64,000 nt of DNA from an uncultured Pseudodesulfovibrio sp. (GCF_963677845.1 NZ_OY782498.1:2735518-2799517), one strand, 5' to 3'; shown: positions 53,431-63,396, numbered from the stretch's first letter. Numbers and translations: made by a program. The notes: a model not told the origin generated them from the letters alone.

Positions 53431-55212
53431 CTACGAGGACTTATTCAGACGAAAACAGAAACGCGCTCCGCGAGTTCCTTCGCCATATCCATCGTGCCAG
53501 ATTTCTCCGCCAAAATTCTTCACTATACGACGGCAGATGGCGAGACCCAATCCCGCACTGCCGGACCCGTCAATGGTATTTTCATCGACGCGGTAGAACC
53601 TTTCAAAAACCTTCGTGGAGTGTTCCCGGGAAATTCCCGGCCCCTGATCCTCCACAGAAAAAACAATAGATTCGCCGTCATCTTCGGCACTGACGGTTAT
53701 CTTTCCTCCATCAGGACTGTACTTCACGGCATTGTTAAGCAAATTATGAAACACGTGCAAAAGGCCGTCAACCTCACCCATAACCATCATGTCTCCCTCA
53801 GGCGTTCTCCGCTCTATGGAAACAGACTGTTCTTCAGCCCAAGGCGAAACATCATTGATGGCCCGAGTCATATATTCGTGTGCTGAAACCGGGACCAGAT
53901 CGAGTTTTTTACCCATTTGCTCAGACTTTGCCAAAGCGAGCATGGATGAAATAACCTTGTCCATATGATCCGCATTCTTAAGCACGGTCTCCAGAAATCC
54001 CTGTCCGTCTTCCGGCTTGGCCGGAGGCGTGTGCAGCAATGTCTCGGTGTAGCCCTTGATAGACGTCAACGGAGTCCGCAATTGGTGTGAAGCATTCGCC
54101 ACGAAATCCTTCAGACCTTTCTCGCTCTGCTTCATTTCAGTGATATCGTAAAACACCAAAATGAGTTTACGCACCCCTTTTTGATCCATGAAAGGTTCGG
54201 CACTGACTTCCACGGTACGCGAATCCATCAAATCTATCTGAATGGCCCGTTCGCCGCTTTCGGATTCGCCCAACATATCATCGACCAAGTCCTGAATCTC
54301 GACACGCCGAGAGACTTCAATGGGCGTCCGCCCAACAGAGCTTTCAGCCATATTAAACATATCTTCAAGTGCGGTATTGTATGACTCGATGCGCCCGTTT
54401 GAATCCAACGTCATGACGCCTTCACGCATACCTTGGAACACGGCCTGAAGCTGGCCTTTCTGATCATGAACGATCTGCATGCTCCGCTCAATGGACTGAG
54501 CCATGGCGTTGACTGACTCGGCCAAAGGCTTGAATTCACCCCCGGGAAGAACCCGCAACCGTTTGGAATAATTGCCCTCACCTATAGAGCGGGCCAACTC
54601 GGAAAAAGTCCTGATGTCCCGGCTCATGTTGTGGGACATAATCAAACTAATAAGAACGGCACATGCAAGGGTGACAAGGAATATCCAAATAAAGTTTGTT
54701 CGCAAAACGTTCAGTCGTTCACTCACCTTGGAGAAGGAAACAGCAAGACGCAGTACGCCGGTAGGGACGCCTGAAACCGTACTCATTTTTGAAGCCACGT
54801 ACAGCATGTCTTTGCGCAAGGTATCGGAGTGACGGACGTTGGAACCCCATCCGTCTTTGAGAGCGGCGATAATTTCAGGTCGGGTGCTGTGGTCATCCAG
54901 CGTGGTCAACTCGGAATAGATCACATCGGAATCGGCAATGACCCGACCATCTACTATATAAGTAATACGCGAGCCAAGTTTAAAACCAAAGGCGTCTACC
55001 CATTCTGCAAAATCCTTTTCCGAGGCAAAGGTGGGGTGATCGTCGATCAACCATTTGATAGATTCGATTTCGCTATGAGACCGCATCTCTGTATCCGTAA
55101 CAAGCTCATCCCCCACAATGGATGTGGAGTAAAAGAATATCACGCCCAGAACCAGAAGCAAAAGAGCCCAGGTCCATAACAGGATACGCATTTGAAAAGA
55201 GCCAAGCCTCAT
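53431..55212 (-). CDS. PhoR-like membrane histidine kinase
   Basis: 593 residues. TM1 at about 8-28, a periplasmic sensor of about 145 residues, TM2 at about 172-192, HAMP, PAS at about 255-370, HisKA with the phospho-acceptor His in FVANASHQLRTPLTSIKGY, and HATPase (FHNLLNNAVKYSPDGG; DQGPGI; GSAGLGLAICRRIV). Placement before pitA and the phoU-like gene suggests phosphate sensing. No phoB-type regulator gene lies on either side in the window. GGGA precedes the ATG. The periplasmic domain is larger than in E. coli PhoR, so direct ligand sensing is possible. Confidence 0.9.
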   Translation of the reverse strand: MRLGSFQMRILLWTWALLLLVLGVIFFYSTSIVGDELVTDTEMRSHSEIESIKWLIDDHPTFASEKDFAEWVDAFGFKLGSRITYIVDGRVIADSDVIYSELTTLDDHSTRPEIIAALKDGWGSNVRHSDTLRKDMLYVASKMSTVSGVPTGVLRLAVSFSKVSERLNVLRTNFIWIFLVTLACAVLISLIMSHNMSRDIRTFSELARSIGEGNYSKRLRVLPGGEFKPLAESVNAMAQSIERSMQIVHDQKGQLQAVFQGMREGVMTLDSNGRIESYNTALEDMFNMAESSVGRTPIEVSRRVEIQDLVDDMLGESESGERAIQIDLMDSRTVEVSAEPFMDQKGVRKLILVFYDITEMKQSEKGLKDFVANASHQLRTPLTSIKGYTETLLHTPPAKPEDGQGFLETVLKNADHMDKVISSMLALAKSEQMGKKLDLVPVSAHEYMTRAINDVSPWAEEQSVSIERRTPEGDMMVMGEVDGLLHVFHNLLNNAVKYSPDGGKITVSAEDDGESIVFSVEDQGPGISREHSTKVFERFYRVDENTIDGSGSAGLGLAICRRIVKNFGGEIWHDGYGEGTRGARFCFRLNKSS

Positions 55213-55320
55213 TTCCCTTACCTCGTTAAGCGCCGCAGCGGTTGCAGTTGGTCAAAAGGATATGAATATCCCCTTTGCCGAGCGCGTGCGCTGTGTAACA
55301 CAATCGTTCCCGAAATGTAA

Positions 55321-55348
55321 TGTTACGGATTGTTACGGTTGTGTGACA
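55321..55348 (-). promoter_or_regulatory. Possible Pho-box-like direct repeats
   Basis: On the plus strand TGTTACG (55321), TGTTACG (55331) and TGTGACA (55342), spaced 10 and 11 bases; on the minus strand they read TGTCACA then two CGTAACA. The 7-plus-4 spacing of the first pair fits a Pho box, and the site lies about 110 bases before the phosphate genes. Confidence 0.4.
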
Positions 55349-55398
55349 AAATGACCGCAAAGGCACAACCCTGTTAGAATACTCAGGGTTTTCAGACA

Positions 55399-55433
55399 CA
55401 AAAAAAGAGGTGCCCCAAAGGGAAGGACACCTC
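55399..55433 (-). terminator. Terminator after the 73-residue protein gene
   Basis: GAGGTG/CACCTC with an inner partial stem; on the minus strand followed by seven T residues. Confidence 0.78.
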
Positions 55434-55456
55434 ATTATTCTGATAAAATCAGTCGG

Positions 55457-55678
55457 TTAGAAACCGCGCATGCATTCCATGAGATACATGGACACTTCAA
55501 CGCGACAGACGCCATTATCTTCAATGACACGCACATTGTTCTCTGGAATCAAGGCCATATCTTCGGCCACGTTCAGCCACTTGCCTTCCAGCCACTTGGG
55601 CGTCACGCCATTCGCTTCCATTTCCTTAATGGGATAGCTCTCGGCAACAACCCATTCGTCATCTTGCACTGCAGGCAT
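55457..55678 (-). CDS. Small conserved-looking hypothetical protein
   Basis: 73 residues, acidic, no signal or membrane segment. It looks like a single compact alpha/beta unit (DEWVVAESYPIKEMEANGVTPKWLEGKWLNV; NNVRVIEDNGVCRVEVSMYLMECM). No family was recognised. AAGGAG lies 7 bases before the ATG and a terminator follows, good signs that it is a real gene. It lies 13 bases after alr on the same strand and ends the hldD-lptD-mutL-alr series. Confidence 0.78.
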   Translation of the reverse strand: MPAVQDDEWVVAESYPIKEMEANGVTPKWLEGKWLNVAEDMALIPENNVRVIEDNGVCRVEVSMYLMECMRGF

Positions 55679-55691
55679 AGTGTTCTCCTTA

Positions 55692-56819
55692 TTAAATATA
55701 TTCCCGCCGGTTCATTCCCAGCAGGCAAAAAACTTCATAGGTAATGGTCTTCCACCATCCGGCCAATTCCTCGGGAGTAATAGGGGAATCCCCCGGCCCT
55801 CCCATAAGGAAAGCCTCATCTCCTGGAACAACGCCCCTTCCTTCACCCATAAGATCAGTTACGTCAACTGCCGTCATCTGCATACAGATACGTCCACGAA
55901 TAGGCACACGCTTGCCATGAATGGTCATGTATCCCGTGTTGGACAAAGAACGACTGTAGTTATCGGCATATCCGACCCCAATTATCGCCACCACCGAATC
56001 TCGCTCGGCTGTATAAGTCCAACCGTAACTGATTGACTCACCTTTTTTCAAAGGATGCACCTGCAAGACCGGCGCGGAAACATCCATGGCAGAGCTATAT
56101 CCCTGTCCCCGTGATTCCCACTCGGTGTCTTGAAAAGGATTACCACCATACAGGGAAATTCCCAGACGCAGGGAATCCATTCGGCACTGTTCATGAACCA
56201 TCCCACCGGCGGAATTCGCCAGATTTGCCTCAACTTCAAAACCCGCTCCAGCCAAACCGTCCAAAGCTCGCTGAAATCTGGAGGCCTGTAGAGCGACACG
56301 CTCGCCACATTCCGGTTCATCTGCCGAAGCCAGATGAGAAGTCGCCATAACCGGTGTCACGACACTCTCTTTGAGAATGTCAGTCACCTTATCCACTTCT
56401 TCGGGCAAAAATCCAAGCCGGCGCATGCCTGTATCAAACTTGAGACAAATATTCAGTGGGCCATTCTTTTTCGCAGCCTCAATCACTCGATCGAGTTGGT
56501 CAAAATGCGAAATTGCAGTCAGGATATCATGATCCCAAAGAGCCTGAATATCATCATCGCCCAATGGTCCAAGCAGGGCAAAAATTCGTTTGGTACACCC
56601 GGACTGACGCAATAAAACAGCCTCACTGACAAAGCCGACAGCAAAGGTCTCTGCACCCTCATCTTCCAAAGCTCGACTGACTTCAGCCAATCCATGACCA
56701 TATGCATCAGATTTGATGACTGGAATCACGTTGTCGTGATGCCTTTTGAAAAGACGGTAGTTCTCACGCAAACGATCAGTGTGGATCGTGACGCGCAGCT
56801 TATTGTATTCTATAGCCAT
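55692..56819 (-). CDS. alr: Alanine racemase
   Basis: 375 residues. It interconverts L- and D-alanine for peptidoglycan. The PLP Lys is K36 in VIPVIKSDAYGHGL; other fold-type III motifs are LKFDTGMRRLGF, ANLANSAGG, RLGISLYGG and a late RICMQMTAVDVT with the catalytic Tyr region nearby. Its start codon overlaps the mutL stop (TAATG), so translation is coupled. Confidence 0.96.
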   Translation of the reverse strand: MAIEYNKLRVTIHTDRLRENYRLFKRHHDNVIPVIKSDAYGHGLAEVSRALEDEGAETFAVGFVSEAVLLRQSGCTKRIFALLGPLGDDDIQALWDHDILTAISHFDQLDRVIEAAKKNGPLNICLKFDTGMRRLGFLPEEVDKVTDILKESVVTPVMATSHLASADEPECGERVALQASRFQRALDGLAGAGFEVEANLANSAGGMVHEQCRMDSLRLGISLYGGNPFQDTEWESRGQGYSSAMDVSAPVLQVHPLKKGESISYGWTYTAERDSVVAIIGVGYADNYSRSLSNTGYMTIHGKRVPIRGRICMQMTAVDVTDLMGEGRGVVPGDEAFLMGGPGDSPITPEELAGWWKTITYEVFCLLGMNRREYI

Positions 56820-58651
56820 TACTTTCTCTTAAATAACTTTTCCAGATCAAATGCAGACCAACGCAAAACAGTAGGCCTTCCGTGAGGGCAATAGTCTCGC
56901 TCCGGTGTTACCAACCAGACTTCAAGCAAGGCCAACGCTTCATCAACTGCTAAGGGCTGATTGGCCTTGATAGCGGTCTTGCAGGCCATCATGGTCCAAA
57001 GATCGTCCAAACCACGCGCCTTCTCAGCCAACGCATCTGTCAGATATTCCTTGGCCTTGCCTGTATCCAAAGTGGGCGGGATACCGCGAACCAAAACCTT
57101 GGTTGGCCCGTCCAGTTCAAGGACAAAGCCCATGGAACGCAATTCCTTACGCACATCCTGAAAGACCTCAACCTGACTGGAATGCAACGGGATTTCCAAA
57201 GGCAGAGCCAGCGGCTGAGAATCACCTTTTGTCCGCTGATCACGCATGGCTGCAAGCAACACCCGCTCATGGGCCGCATGTTGATCCACAAGCACCATGG
57301 AGTCACCTTGACGAAGAACAAGATACGTATCAGCAATCTGACCGAGATAGGTAAAACCACTTCCGGCCAACGGCGCTTCCTGAACAACGTTTGGTCGCCC
57401 GGACATTTGTGGCGCAGCAGGTTCCCGAACCATGGAGGCCGATGGCGGCATCGGTAAATCAAGATTTTTAGAATGCACAGTGTCCGACTGAAAATCGCGA
57501 TACGTGGAAAATTTAGGACCACCCCCCATGGACGAGGGCTGGTGATTTCGCTTGCTCGGTGTTGACGCAAACATGGAACCGGTGGCGGCCGGGATGCCAC
57601 TCGATGGCATGGGCCGGGTGAGTTCTTGTTCAGGAAAAGACATCGTTTCCATACCGGGACTGGTTAAGGCCTGCATGATACCGCCCCGAATAGTTGAAAA
57701 AACCTGACTTTCTTCAACGAACCGGACTTCCAACTTGGCCGGATGCACATTCACATCCACTTCATCACGAGGCAATTCAAGAAACAAGACGATCTGCGGA
57801 TATTCACGAGACAGAAGCATGCCCTTGTAAGCCTGTCGGACAGCGGAAAGCATGAGCTTGTCCTGTACCTGACGACCATTGACATACAGCAGAATACGAT
57901 TGCCCCGTCCTTGTGCGGTGGCAGGCGCACCAGCTACACCATGAGCACGGTACCCATTTCGCTCAAAATCAAACGGCGTCAACCCTTCACAAATATTCGG
58001 CGGCCAGAAAGCACTCAGTCGGGTTGTCAGGTCTTGATCCGCAGGCAGGCGAAAAGCCTCCCGTCCGCCCATGGTCAGAGAAAATCCAGTGGACAAATGA
58101 GCCAGACTCGTCCGCATGAGCGTATCCTGACAACGACGATTTTCCGTGGCTTCGGTCTTGAGAAATTTGAGCCGTGCCGGAGTGTTGGCAAACAGGTCCC
58201 GCACTTCGACACGAGTACCGGAAGCCAGTGCCGCTGGCCCTTCACCAACAACTTCACCAGACCTGACCTCAATATATGCGGCCTCGTCAGCCCCCTGAGC
58301 GCAGGAAGTCATTACAAACCGCGACACGGAAGCGATACTGGGCAACGCTTCGCCACGAAAACCGAAAGAACCAATAGCGGACAAATCTCCGAACTCACGA
58401 ATCTTGCTGGTGGCATGCCGAGTAACAGCCAAATTAAGTTGATCTCCATCAATACCCGAACCATTGTCCTGCACAACCATAAGCGCACGTCCGCCTTTTT
58501 CCAGCGTCACGTCAACACGTGTAGCCCCGGCATCAAGGCTGTTTTCCACGAGCTCCTTCACAACACTCGCAGGCCGTTCCACCACTTCACCGGCGGCAAT
58601 CTGATTCTTCAACCCCGGAGGCAAGATTTTTATTTTGGGCATATGTGTCAT
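56819..58651 (-). CDS. mutL: DNA mismatch repair protein MutL
   Basis: 610 residues. N-terminal GHKL ATPase: IAAGEVVERPASVVKELVENSLDAGAT, QDNGSGI and GFRGEALPSIASV. A variable linker rich in Ser and Pro spans about 330-415, and the C-terminal dimerisation domain has DQHAAHER, ACKTAIKANQPL and YCPHGRP. These are the endonuclease-type MutL motifs, but the second Glu of DQHA-x2-E-x4-E is replaced by Ala. There is no ribosome site: the ATG follows the lptD stop by one base, implying coupled translation. A second ATG three codons later is an alternative start. Confidence 0.95.
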   Translation of the reverse strand: MTHMPKIKILPPGLKNQIAAGEVVERPASVVKELVENSLDAGATRVDVTLEKGGRALMVVQDNGSGIDGDQLNLAVTRHATSKIREFGDLSAIGSFGFRGEALPSIASVSRFVMTSCAQGADEAAYIEVRSGEVVGEGPAALASGTRVEVRDLFANTPARLKFLKTEATENRRCQDTLMRTSLAHLSTGFSLTMGGREAFRLPADQDLTTRLSAFWPPNICEGLTPFDFERNGYRAHGVAGAPATAQGRGNRILLYVNGRQVQDKLMLSAVRQAYKGMLLSREYPQIVLFLELPRDEVDVNVHPAKLEVRFVEESQVFSTIRGGIMQALTSPGMETMSFPEQELTRPMPSSGIPAATGSMFASTPSKRNHQPSSMGGGPKFSTYRDFQSDTVHSKNLDLPMPPSASMVREPAAPQMSGRPNVVQEAPLAGSGFTYLGQIADTYLVLRQGDSMVLVDQHAAHERVLLAAMRDQRTKGDSQPLALPLEIPLHSSQVEVFQDVRKELRSMGFVLELDGPTKVLVRGIPPTLDTGKAKEYLTDALAEKARGLDDLWTMMACKTAIKANQPLAVDEALALLEVWLVTPERDYCPHGRPTVLRWSAFDLEKLFKRK

Positions 58652-58652
58652 G

Positions 58653-61043
58653 TTAAAAAGTCAAAAGTTCGAAACCCAGTTTAAATTGGTTGTCGTTGGG
58701 TTTCTGAGTAAAAGCAAAATACAGGGAATAACACTCGGCCGCCCAATCGAGTTGGAGGGTCCGCTCTATGTCGCGACTCGAAACGAAATCATGTCGGTAT
58801 TTGCCGCTGATTGCAAAATCTTCAGATGCCTGCCACTTGGCCTCAAGTCTCAGGATGGACATTTCATCCGTACGTTCTCGGAGATATTCGTCAACCTCAG
58901 CTTGGAAATCATATCCAACAACGATTTCACCCAAATCATCATCGAGCAATTTCAACGATGTTTCACTCTGAGTCATATCACTCATATACGGGGAGAACCA
59001 GTTACGTGTCAGGATCTCAATGAAAGTATCCGGTTTAATTCGTAGTTCAGCCATAACGTCAGAGAACGGACGGCGCTCATATTTTGATTTCTGATCGTTA
59101 CGACTTCCCTCTTTCAAATCATAGGACTGTTCCACGCGGAAAAGCAGAAAATCCAAATAATCGATGGATGTCTTTGCCACAGGCTCGCCGTCTTTACCGG
59201 GTGACAGCATGACACTGTCACGCCTTCTGTCGAGGGTGTTGGTCAACGAATAGGTTACCTTGTTTTCCCCGTCGATACGGTCATAAGCATCGAAATACGG
59301 CAACTTGGATTGGCCGGTAACAGTCGGGGTGTAGCCATATTGAACACGAGGAACAATGGAATGCTTGAGGCGAGTCCAACGAGATGTGCCTGCCAAACTT
59401 GGTTCCGGCCTGGCTGGCTCATTGATATTAAAGGTCTTGGTCATCTCTGAAAACGCGGTAAAACCGGCAGACCATAAGGTCCGACTTTGGAAACCATCTT
59501 TAATTTTATCGGTGTCAATGACCTGATCCCGACCACCCGGCCCATCCACAGTAAGCTCACCGGTCTTTTCATGCGAGGTCAGGCTGTAGGCGGTGTAGTC
59601 GGCAGACACCGAAGGGATCAATGTCAGTAAACTGGTCTTGATGGGCATTTTTACTTCAGGAGTCACACGGAAACGGTGACCGGAGTTTCCATATTCCCTG
59701 TAGAAATAATTATACTTCGTCCCCATGGAAGCCTCAAGCGGCGTCCCGAACAGCGACTGCTGAAAGGCGAAACCATCAAGTTCCGGCATTTTTTGAACCG
59801 TATCGTTCTTGTCAGATGAATTATTACCATTCATGAATCGCAGATTTTGATCATATTGGGCCAATCCGACCACGCCGAATCGATCCCAACTCCGACTGAT
59901 ATAGGCGGTACTGAAACGATCCAGAGAATCTTTATTCTCAATATCTCGGCCAAATACATCAATAAATTCATCACGTGCAGTATCAAAACCGGTCGGACCG
60001 TCCTGAAAATCACGGAGATAATTTTGATCTGACACCAAATCAAGATCCAGCTTAACCTTCCATTTGGGACTACCGAGCCATCCGTCATATTTACTGCGAA
60101 CCCACCAACGGTCCTGATTATCCCGGGTCAGACCATCCCCCTGATAATCATCCCATTCGTCAGCCTCAGTGGATGCACGACGGTTATCCCGCATGACATC
60201 CACCTGCCACAAGCCCTTAGTGTCAGCATCTTCTGCATGTCGAAACTGAACGCCCTGCATATAGCCACGTTTGCTCATATAATTTTGATAAAAGGTGGCG
60301 TCCATTTCATCATTAATAACCCAATAATACGGCAGGTTGACCTGCATACCAAGCTTCTTGCTGCTCGCTATATGGGGGATGAGAAAACCGCTCTGCCGTT
60401 TGGTTCTTCCAGGCAAAGCCATATACGGCCAGTAAAAAACCGGGACATTTTTGATACGGAAGGCTGAACGATAAAGGTGAACGCGCCCGTCTAACGTTAC
60501 GTCGCCCTCCTCTGAACTCACTGACCATGCAGGCTTTTCTCCGGAGCAGGATGTAACTTTGGCGTTCTTGAAAGAGTAGCTATCGCCCTTATTCTTGGCG
60601 ACCCGATCAGCTTCAACGTAGATATGCGGCTTAGCCATGAACAACTTGCCCTTCTTGAGCCAGCCGGTCATGTTGTTTAAATCGAATTCTCCTTCTTCCG
60701 CCTGAAGAAAGTCACCACCCCACTGCGCACGGATGTTCCCCTTAAGAAAAACCCAACCAGTAGACTGATAATACCGAATAAAATCAGCACGCAACTGATC
60801 CTCGCCAAGACTCAGCGAACAATTGCCGAAGGCTTCCATATATTCACTGGTATGGTCACCTACCACCCGATCTGCGGAAAAGGTCCATTCAGTTTGGTCT
60901 GGCTGCTCGACAGGAGCCTCGGGCACATATCGACGCACCCGGTTCGGCTCAGGGGTCTTGCCGATGAGCGTCCATGGCAGGCACAATGAGAGAACGAGGA
61001 TCGCTCCTGCTACCAGAACTATGCGCGTCAACTTTCGTTTCAA
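58653..61043 (-). CDS. lptD: LPS-assembly outer-membrane protein LptD
   Basis: 796 residues. The start codon is TTG (61043) with GGAAGAG upstream. An N-terminal hydrophobic segment (about 8-26) acts as signal. The periplasmic beta-jellyroll LptA-like domain follows (WTFSADRVVGD...AEEGEFDLNNMTGWL...VEADRVAK), then the large LPS-assembly barrel (VFYWPYMALPGRTKRQSGFLIPHI) ending in a beta-strand with an aromatic C-terminus (FKLGFELLTF). With LptE it inserts LPS in the outer leaflet. It lies between hldD and mutL. Confidence 0.93.
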   Translation of the reverse strand: MKRKLTRIVLVAGAILVLSLCLPWTLIGKTPEPNRVRRYVPEAPVEQPDQTEWTFSADRVVGDHTSEYMEAFGNCSLSLGEDQLRADFIRYYQSTGWVFLKGNIRAQWGGDFLQAEEGEFDLNNMTGWLKKGKLFMAKPHIYVEADRVAKNKGDSYSFKNAKVTSCSGEKPAWSVSSEEGDVTLDGRVHLYRSAFRIKNVPVFYWPYMALPGRTKRQSGFLIPHIASSKKLGMQVNLPYYWVINDEMDATFYQNYMSKRGYMQGVQFRHAEDADTKGLWQVDVMRDNRRASTEADEWDDYQGDGLTRDNQDRWWVRSKYDGWLGSPKWKVKLDLDLVSDQNYLRDFQDGPTGFDTARDEFIDVFGRDIENKDSLDRFSTAYISRSWDRFGVVGLAQYDQNLRFMNGNNSSDKNDTVQKMPELDGFAFQQSLFGTPLEASMGTKYNYFYREYGNSGHRFRVTPEVKMPIKTSLLTLIPSVSADYTAYSLTSHEKTGELTVDGPGGRDQVIDTDKIKDGFQSRTLWSAGFTAFSEMTKTFNINEPARPEPSLAGTSRWTRLKHSIVPRVQYGYTPTVTGQSKLPYFDAYDRIDGENKVTYSLTNTLDRRRDSVMLSPGKDGEPVAKTSIDYLDFLLFRVEQSYDLKEGSRNDQKSKYERRPFSDVMAELRIKPDTFIEILTRNWFSPYMSDMTQSETSLKLLDDDLGEIVVGYDFQAEVDEYLRERTDEMSILRLEAKWQASEDFAISGKYRHDFVSSRDIERTLQLDWAAECYSLYFAFTQKPNDNQFKLGFELLTF

Positions 61044-61055
61044 GAAAATCTCTTC

Positions 61056-62036
61056 CTACCTGGATGTCAGGTGCGGGTTGTCCTGATTCAGATAATTTTG
61101 CACGTAATCCTTTGCCCCATCTTCGAGACTCGTCATTTTTACGTCGCACCCGACCGCCGAGAGCTTGCTCATATCTGCCTGGGTAAAATACTGATATTTA
61201 TCACGAATAGACTCAGGCATAGGGATGTATTCAATATTCGGTTCTTTATCGAGCGCGGCAAAAACAGCATGAGCCAGATCATTCCAGGTTCTTGCAGTTC
61301 CTGTACCGATATTAAAAATGCCGCCCGTGTCCTTGTGTTCCAAAAACCAAGCCATGATATCAACGCAGTCCTTGATATATACGAAGTCGCGCTTCTGACC
61401 GCCGTGGGGATATTCATCTCGATAGGATTTGAATAATTTGAGTTGGCCCGTTTCCAAAATCTGTTTGTGCGCCTTGCAGATGACAGATTTCATGTCGTCC
61501 TTGTGATACTCGTTGGGACCAAACACATTGAAAAACTTCAAACTGACAATCTGATCAAGAATCCCGGAATCTTTGGCCCAAATGTCAAACAACTGTTTTG
61601 AATAGCCATACATATTCAGCGGTCTGAGTCTGTCTATGCCATCATGATTGTCATTGAAGCCATACTCGCCATTCCCGTAGGTAGACGCACTGGAGGCATT
61701 AATGAACCGAGCTCCATGAGCAAGACAAAAACGGCACACATATTGTGTATAGCGATAATTATTTTCCATAAGGAAATCGGCATCCAATTCCGTCGTGGAA
61801 GAGCACGCCCCCATATGGATAACAGCTTCGGTCTCAAACTGGTCGTCGCCTTCGAGAATGAACTTGAGAAACTGATCACGATGCAAATAGTCCTGATAGC
61901 GCAATCCAACAAGATTGCTCCACTTCTCACTCGTGGAAAGGTTGTCGACAACCAGAATATCATCGATTCCCATCTGATTGAGCTTCCAAACCATGGCGCT
62001 CCCAATGAAGCCTGCGCCGCCGGTGACTATATACAT
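61056..62036 (-). CDS. hldD: ADP-L-glycero-D-manno-heptose 6-epimerase
   Basis: 326 residues of the extended short-chain dehydrogenase family. It epimerises ADP-heptose at C6 for the LPS inner core. NAD(P)-binding TGGAGFIGSAMVWKLNQ is at the N-terminus; SSASTYGNGEY, the catalytic YGYSK and family-specific FFNVFGPNEYHK and DFVYIKDCVDIMAWFL are present. GAGGAG precedes the ATG. First of the hldD-lptD-mutL-alr series, with LPS core synthesis and LPS export side by side. Confidence 0.95.
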   Translation of the reverse strand: MYIVTGGAGFIGSAMVWKLNQMGIDDILVVDNLSTSEKWSNLVGLRYQDYLHRDQFLKFILEGDDQFETEAVIHMGACSSTTELDADFLMENNYRYTQYVCRFCLAHGARFINASSASTYGNGEYGFNDNHDGIDRLRPLNMYGYSKQLFDIWAKDSGILDQIVSLKFFNVFGPNEYHKDDMKSVICKAHKQILETGQLKLFKSYRDEYPHGGQKRDFVYIKDCVDIMAWFLEHKDTGGIFNIGTGTARTWNDLAHAVFAALDKEPNIEYIPMPESIRDKYQYFTQADMSKLSAVGCDVKMTSLEDGAKDYVQNYLNQDNPHLTSR

Positions 62037-62276
62037 AGATTCTCCTCGTTGACGAAAAATGACTCACCTTTACGGTGTAAACAACTATACATACTGTGTT
62101 AGCGACAGGGACGCAACCCGAAGAATCAGGACATTTCCATCGACAAACATACCGTTTATTGTATTATTTTTTCGTCTCCCCCCCTTGCGCCATGCACAAC
62201 TCTTGCGTATATTTCATAAATATGTGGCACCAGCTAATTCAAACTCATTGGAAATAATCTCTAAAGGAGTGAAATC

Positions 62277-63329
62277 ATGAATCAATCCAAAAAACTGCTC
62301 ATGCTGACTCTTGCCGCTGTCATGGTGTTCACCTTTGCCATGGCCGCAACCGCAAGCGCAAAAATGGTCAAACAAGTCGACAATTTTATTCTTTTTGTTG
62401 ACCAGTCAGGTTCCATGGCTATGACCCATGAAGGTCTTGGTGAGAAAAAAATTGATCTGGCCGTACAAACTATCAAGGCAATGAACCAAGCAATCCCAGA
62501 CCTTGACTACAATTCTGCCGTGTTCATGTTTGCTCCGTTTGAAGCAAAATGCCCACCCAAGGCATACAACAAGGCATCTGTAGACGCCGCTGCGGATCGC
62601 ATCACGACTGAATATGAAATTTTCAATCGCAGCACTCCGCTGGGTGCTGGCCTTGCAGACGTAGCCCCAGTTGTTGCCAGCATGCCTGGTAAAACCGCTT
62701 TGGTTATCTTCACCGATGGAGATTCCAATATCGGCGCCGACCCTGTCGGTGTTGCTCAGGACCTGTACAAGACTTACGGCGACAATCTGTGTGTCCACGT
62801 TGTCAGCTTTGCCGACAACGCTGCTGGTGAAGCCACCATCGACGGCATTCGCAATGCATTTCCTTGCTCCGTAGCAACTGATGCAGCGACCCTGATGAAT
62901 GCAGGCGCCATGGATCAGTATGCAGAGCAGGTCTTCTACGATGTCGTCGCTGACGAACCGACTCCTGCTCCTGTCGTCGTGACTCCCATGGCCAAGGAAG
63001 TTGTGTCCTTCAACCTGAACTTCGGCTTTGACAAGTACGCAATCACCGACGAGATGATTCCTGTACTCGAACAGGCCAAGATGATTCTGGAAGAAGACTC
63101 CGCCGCAACGTACGAAGTGTCTGGTTACACTGACTCCACCGGTGCAGAAGCATACAACCAGGGCTTGTCTGAACGTCGCGCCAATTCCGTCGTGGAATGG
63201 TTGACTGCCAACGGTATCGACGCTTCCCGTCTGGAAGCCAAGGGCTATGGCGAAACCAATCCGAAGTATGACAATACCACCAAGGAAGGCCGCAGGCTGA
63301 ATCGTAGGGTTGAAATCCAAACCAAGTAG
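62277..63329 (+). CDS. Exported protein with VWA domain and OmpA C-terminal domain
   Basis: 350 residues. A signal peptide ends near ASA-K (residue 28). A von Willebrand A domain spans about 34-220, with an intact metal-binding MIDAS motif DQSGS at 42-46 and a later FTDGDSN. A Pro/Val linker (about 226-238) leads to an OmpA/Pal peptidoglycan-binding domain (NFGFDKYAITDEMIPVLEQ; GYTDSTGAEAYNQGLSERRANSV; RRLNRRVEI). There is no beta-barrel, so it is probably periplasmic, tethered to peptidoglycan, and presents a metal-dependent adhesion domain. GGAG lies 8 bases upstream. Confidence 0.9.
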   Translation: MNQSKKLLMLTLAAVMVFTFAMAATASAKMVKQVDNFILFVDQSGSMAMTHEGLGEKKIDLAVQTIKAMNQAIPDLDYNSAVFMFAPFEAKCPPKAYNKASVDAAADRITTEYEIFNRSTPLGAGLADVAPVVASMPGKTALVIFTDGDSNIGADPVGVAQDLYKTYGDNLCVHVVSFADNAAGEATIDGIRNAFPCSVATDAATLMNAGAMDQYAEQVFYDVVADEPTPAPVVVTPMAKEVVSFNLNFGFDKYAITDEMIPVLEQAKMILEEDSAATYEVSGYTDSTGAEAYNQGLSERRANSVVEWLTANGIDASRLEAKGYGETNPKYDNTTKEGRRLNRRVEIQTK

Positions 63330-63375
63330 AGCTATATAGAAATGGCTGGGCGGCACTGCCGCCCAGTCTATAGCT
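63330..63375 (+). promoter_or_regulatory. Hairpin between the VWA-OmpA gene and the next gene
   Basis: Inner nine-base perfect stem CTGGGCGGC/GCCGCCCAG (63346-63366) with outer arms AGCTATA/TATAGCT. No T tract follows, so it is more likely an mRNA-stability or partial-attenuation structure than a full terminator. Confidence 0.65.
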
Positions 63376-63396
63376 CTGGTTAGAGGATTCAACACC

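Noticed and set aside
57743..58684. Open frame of 313 codons antisense to mutL
   Set aside because: Shadow of mutL, which has all family motifs; the antisense product looks random and lacks a ribosome site.
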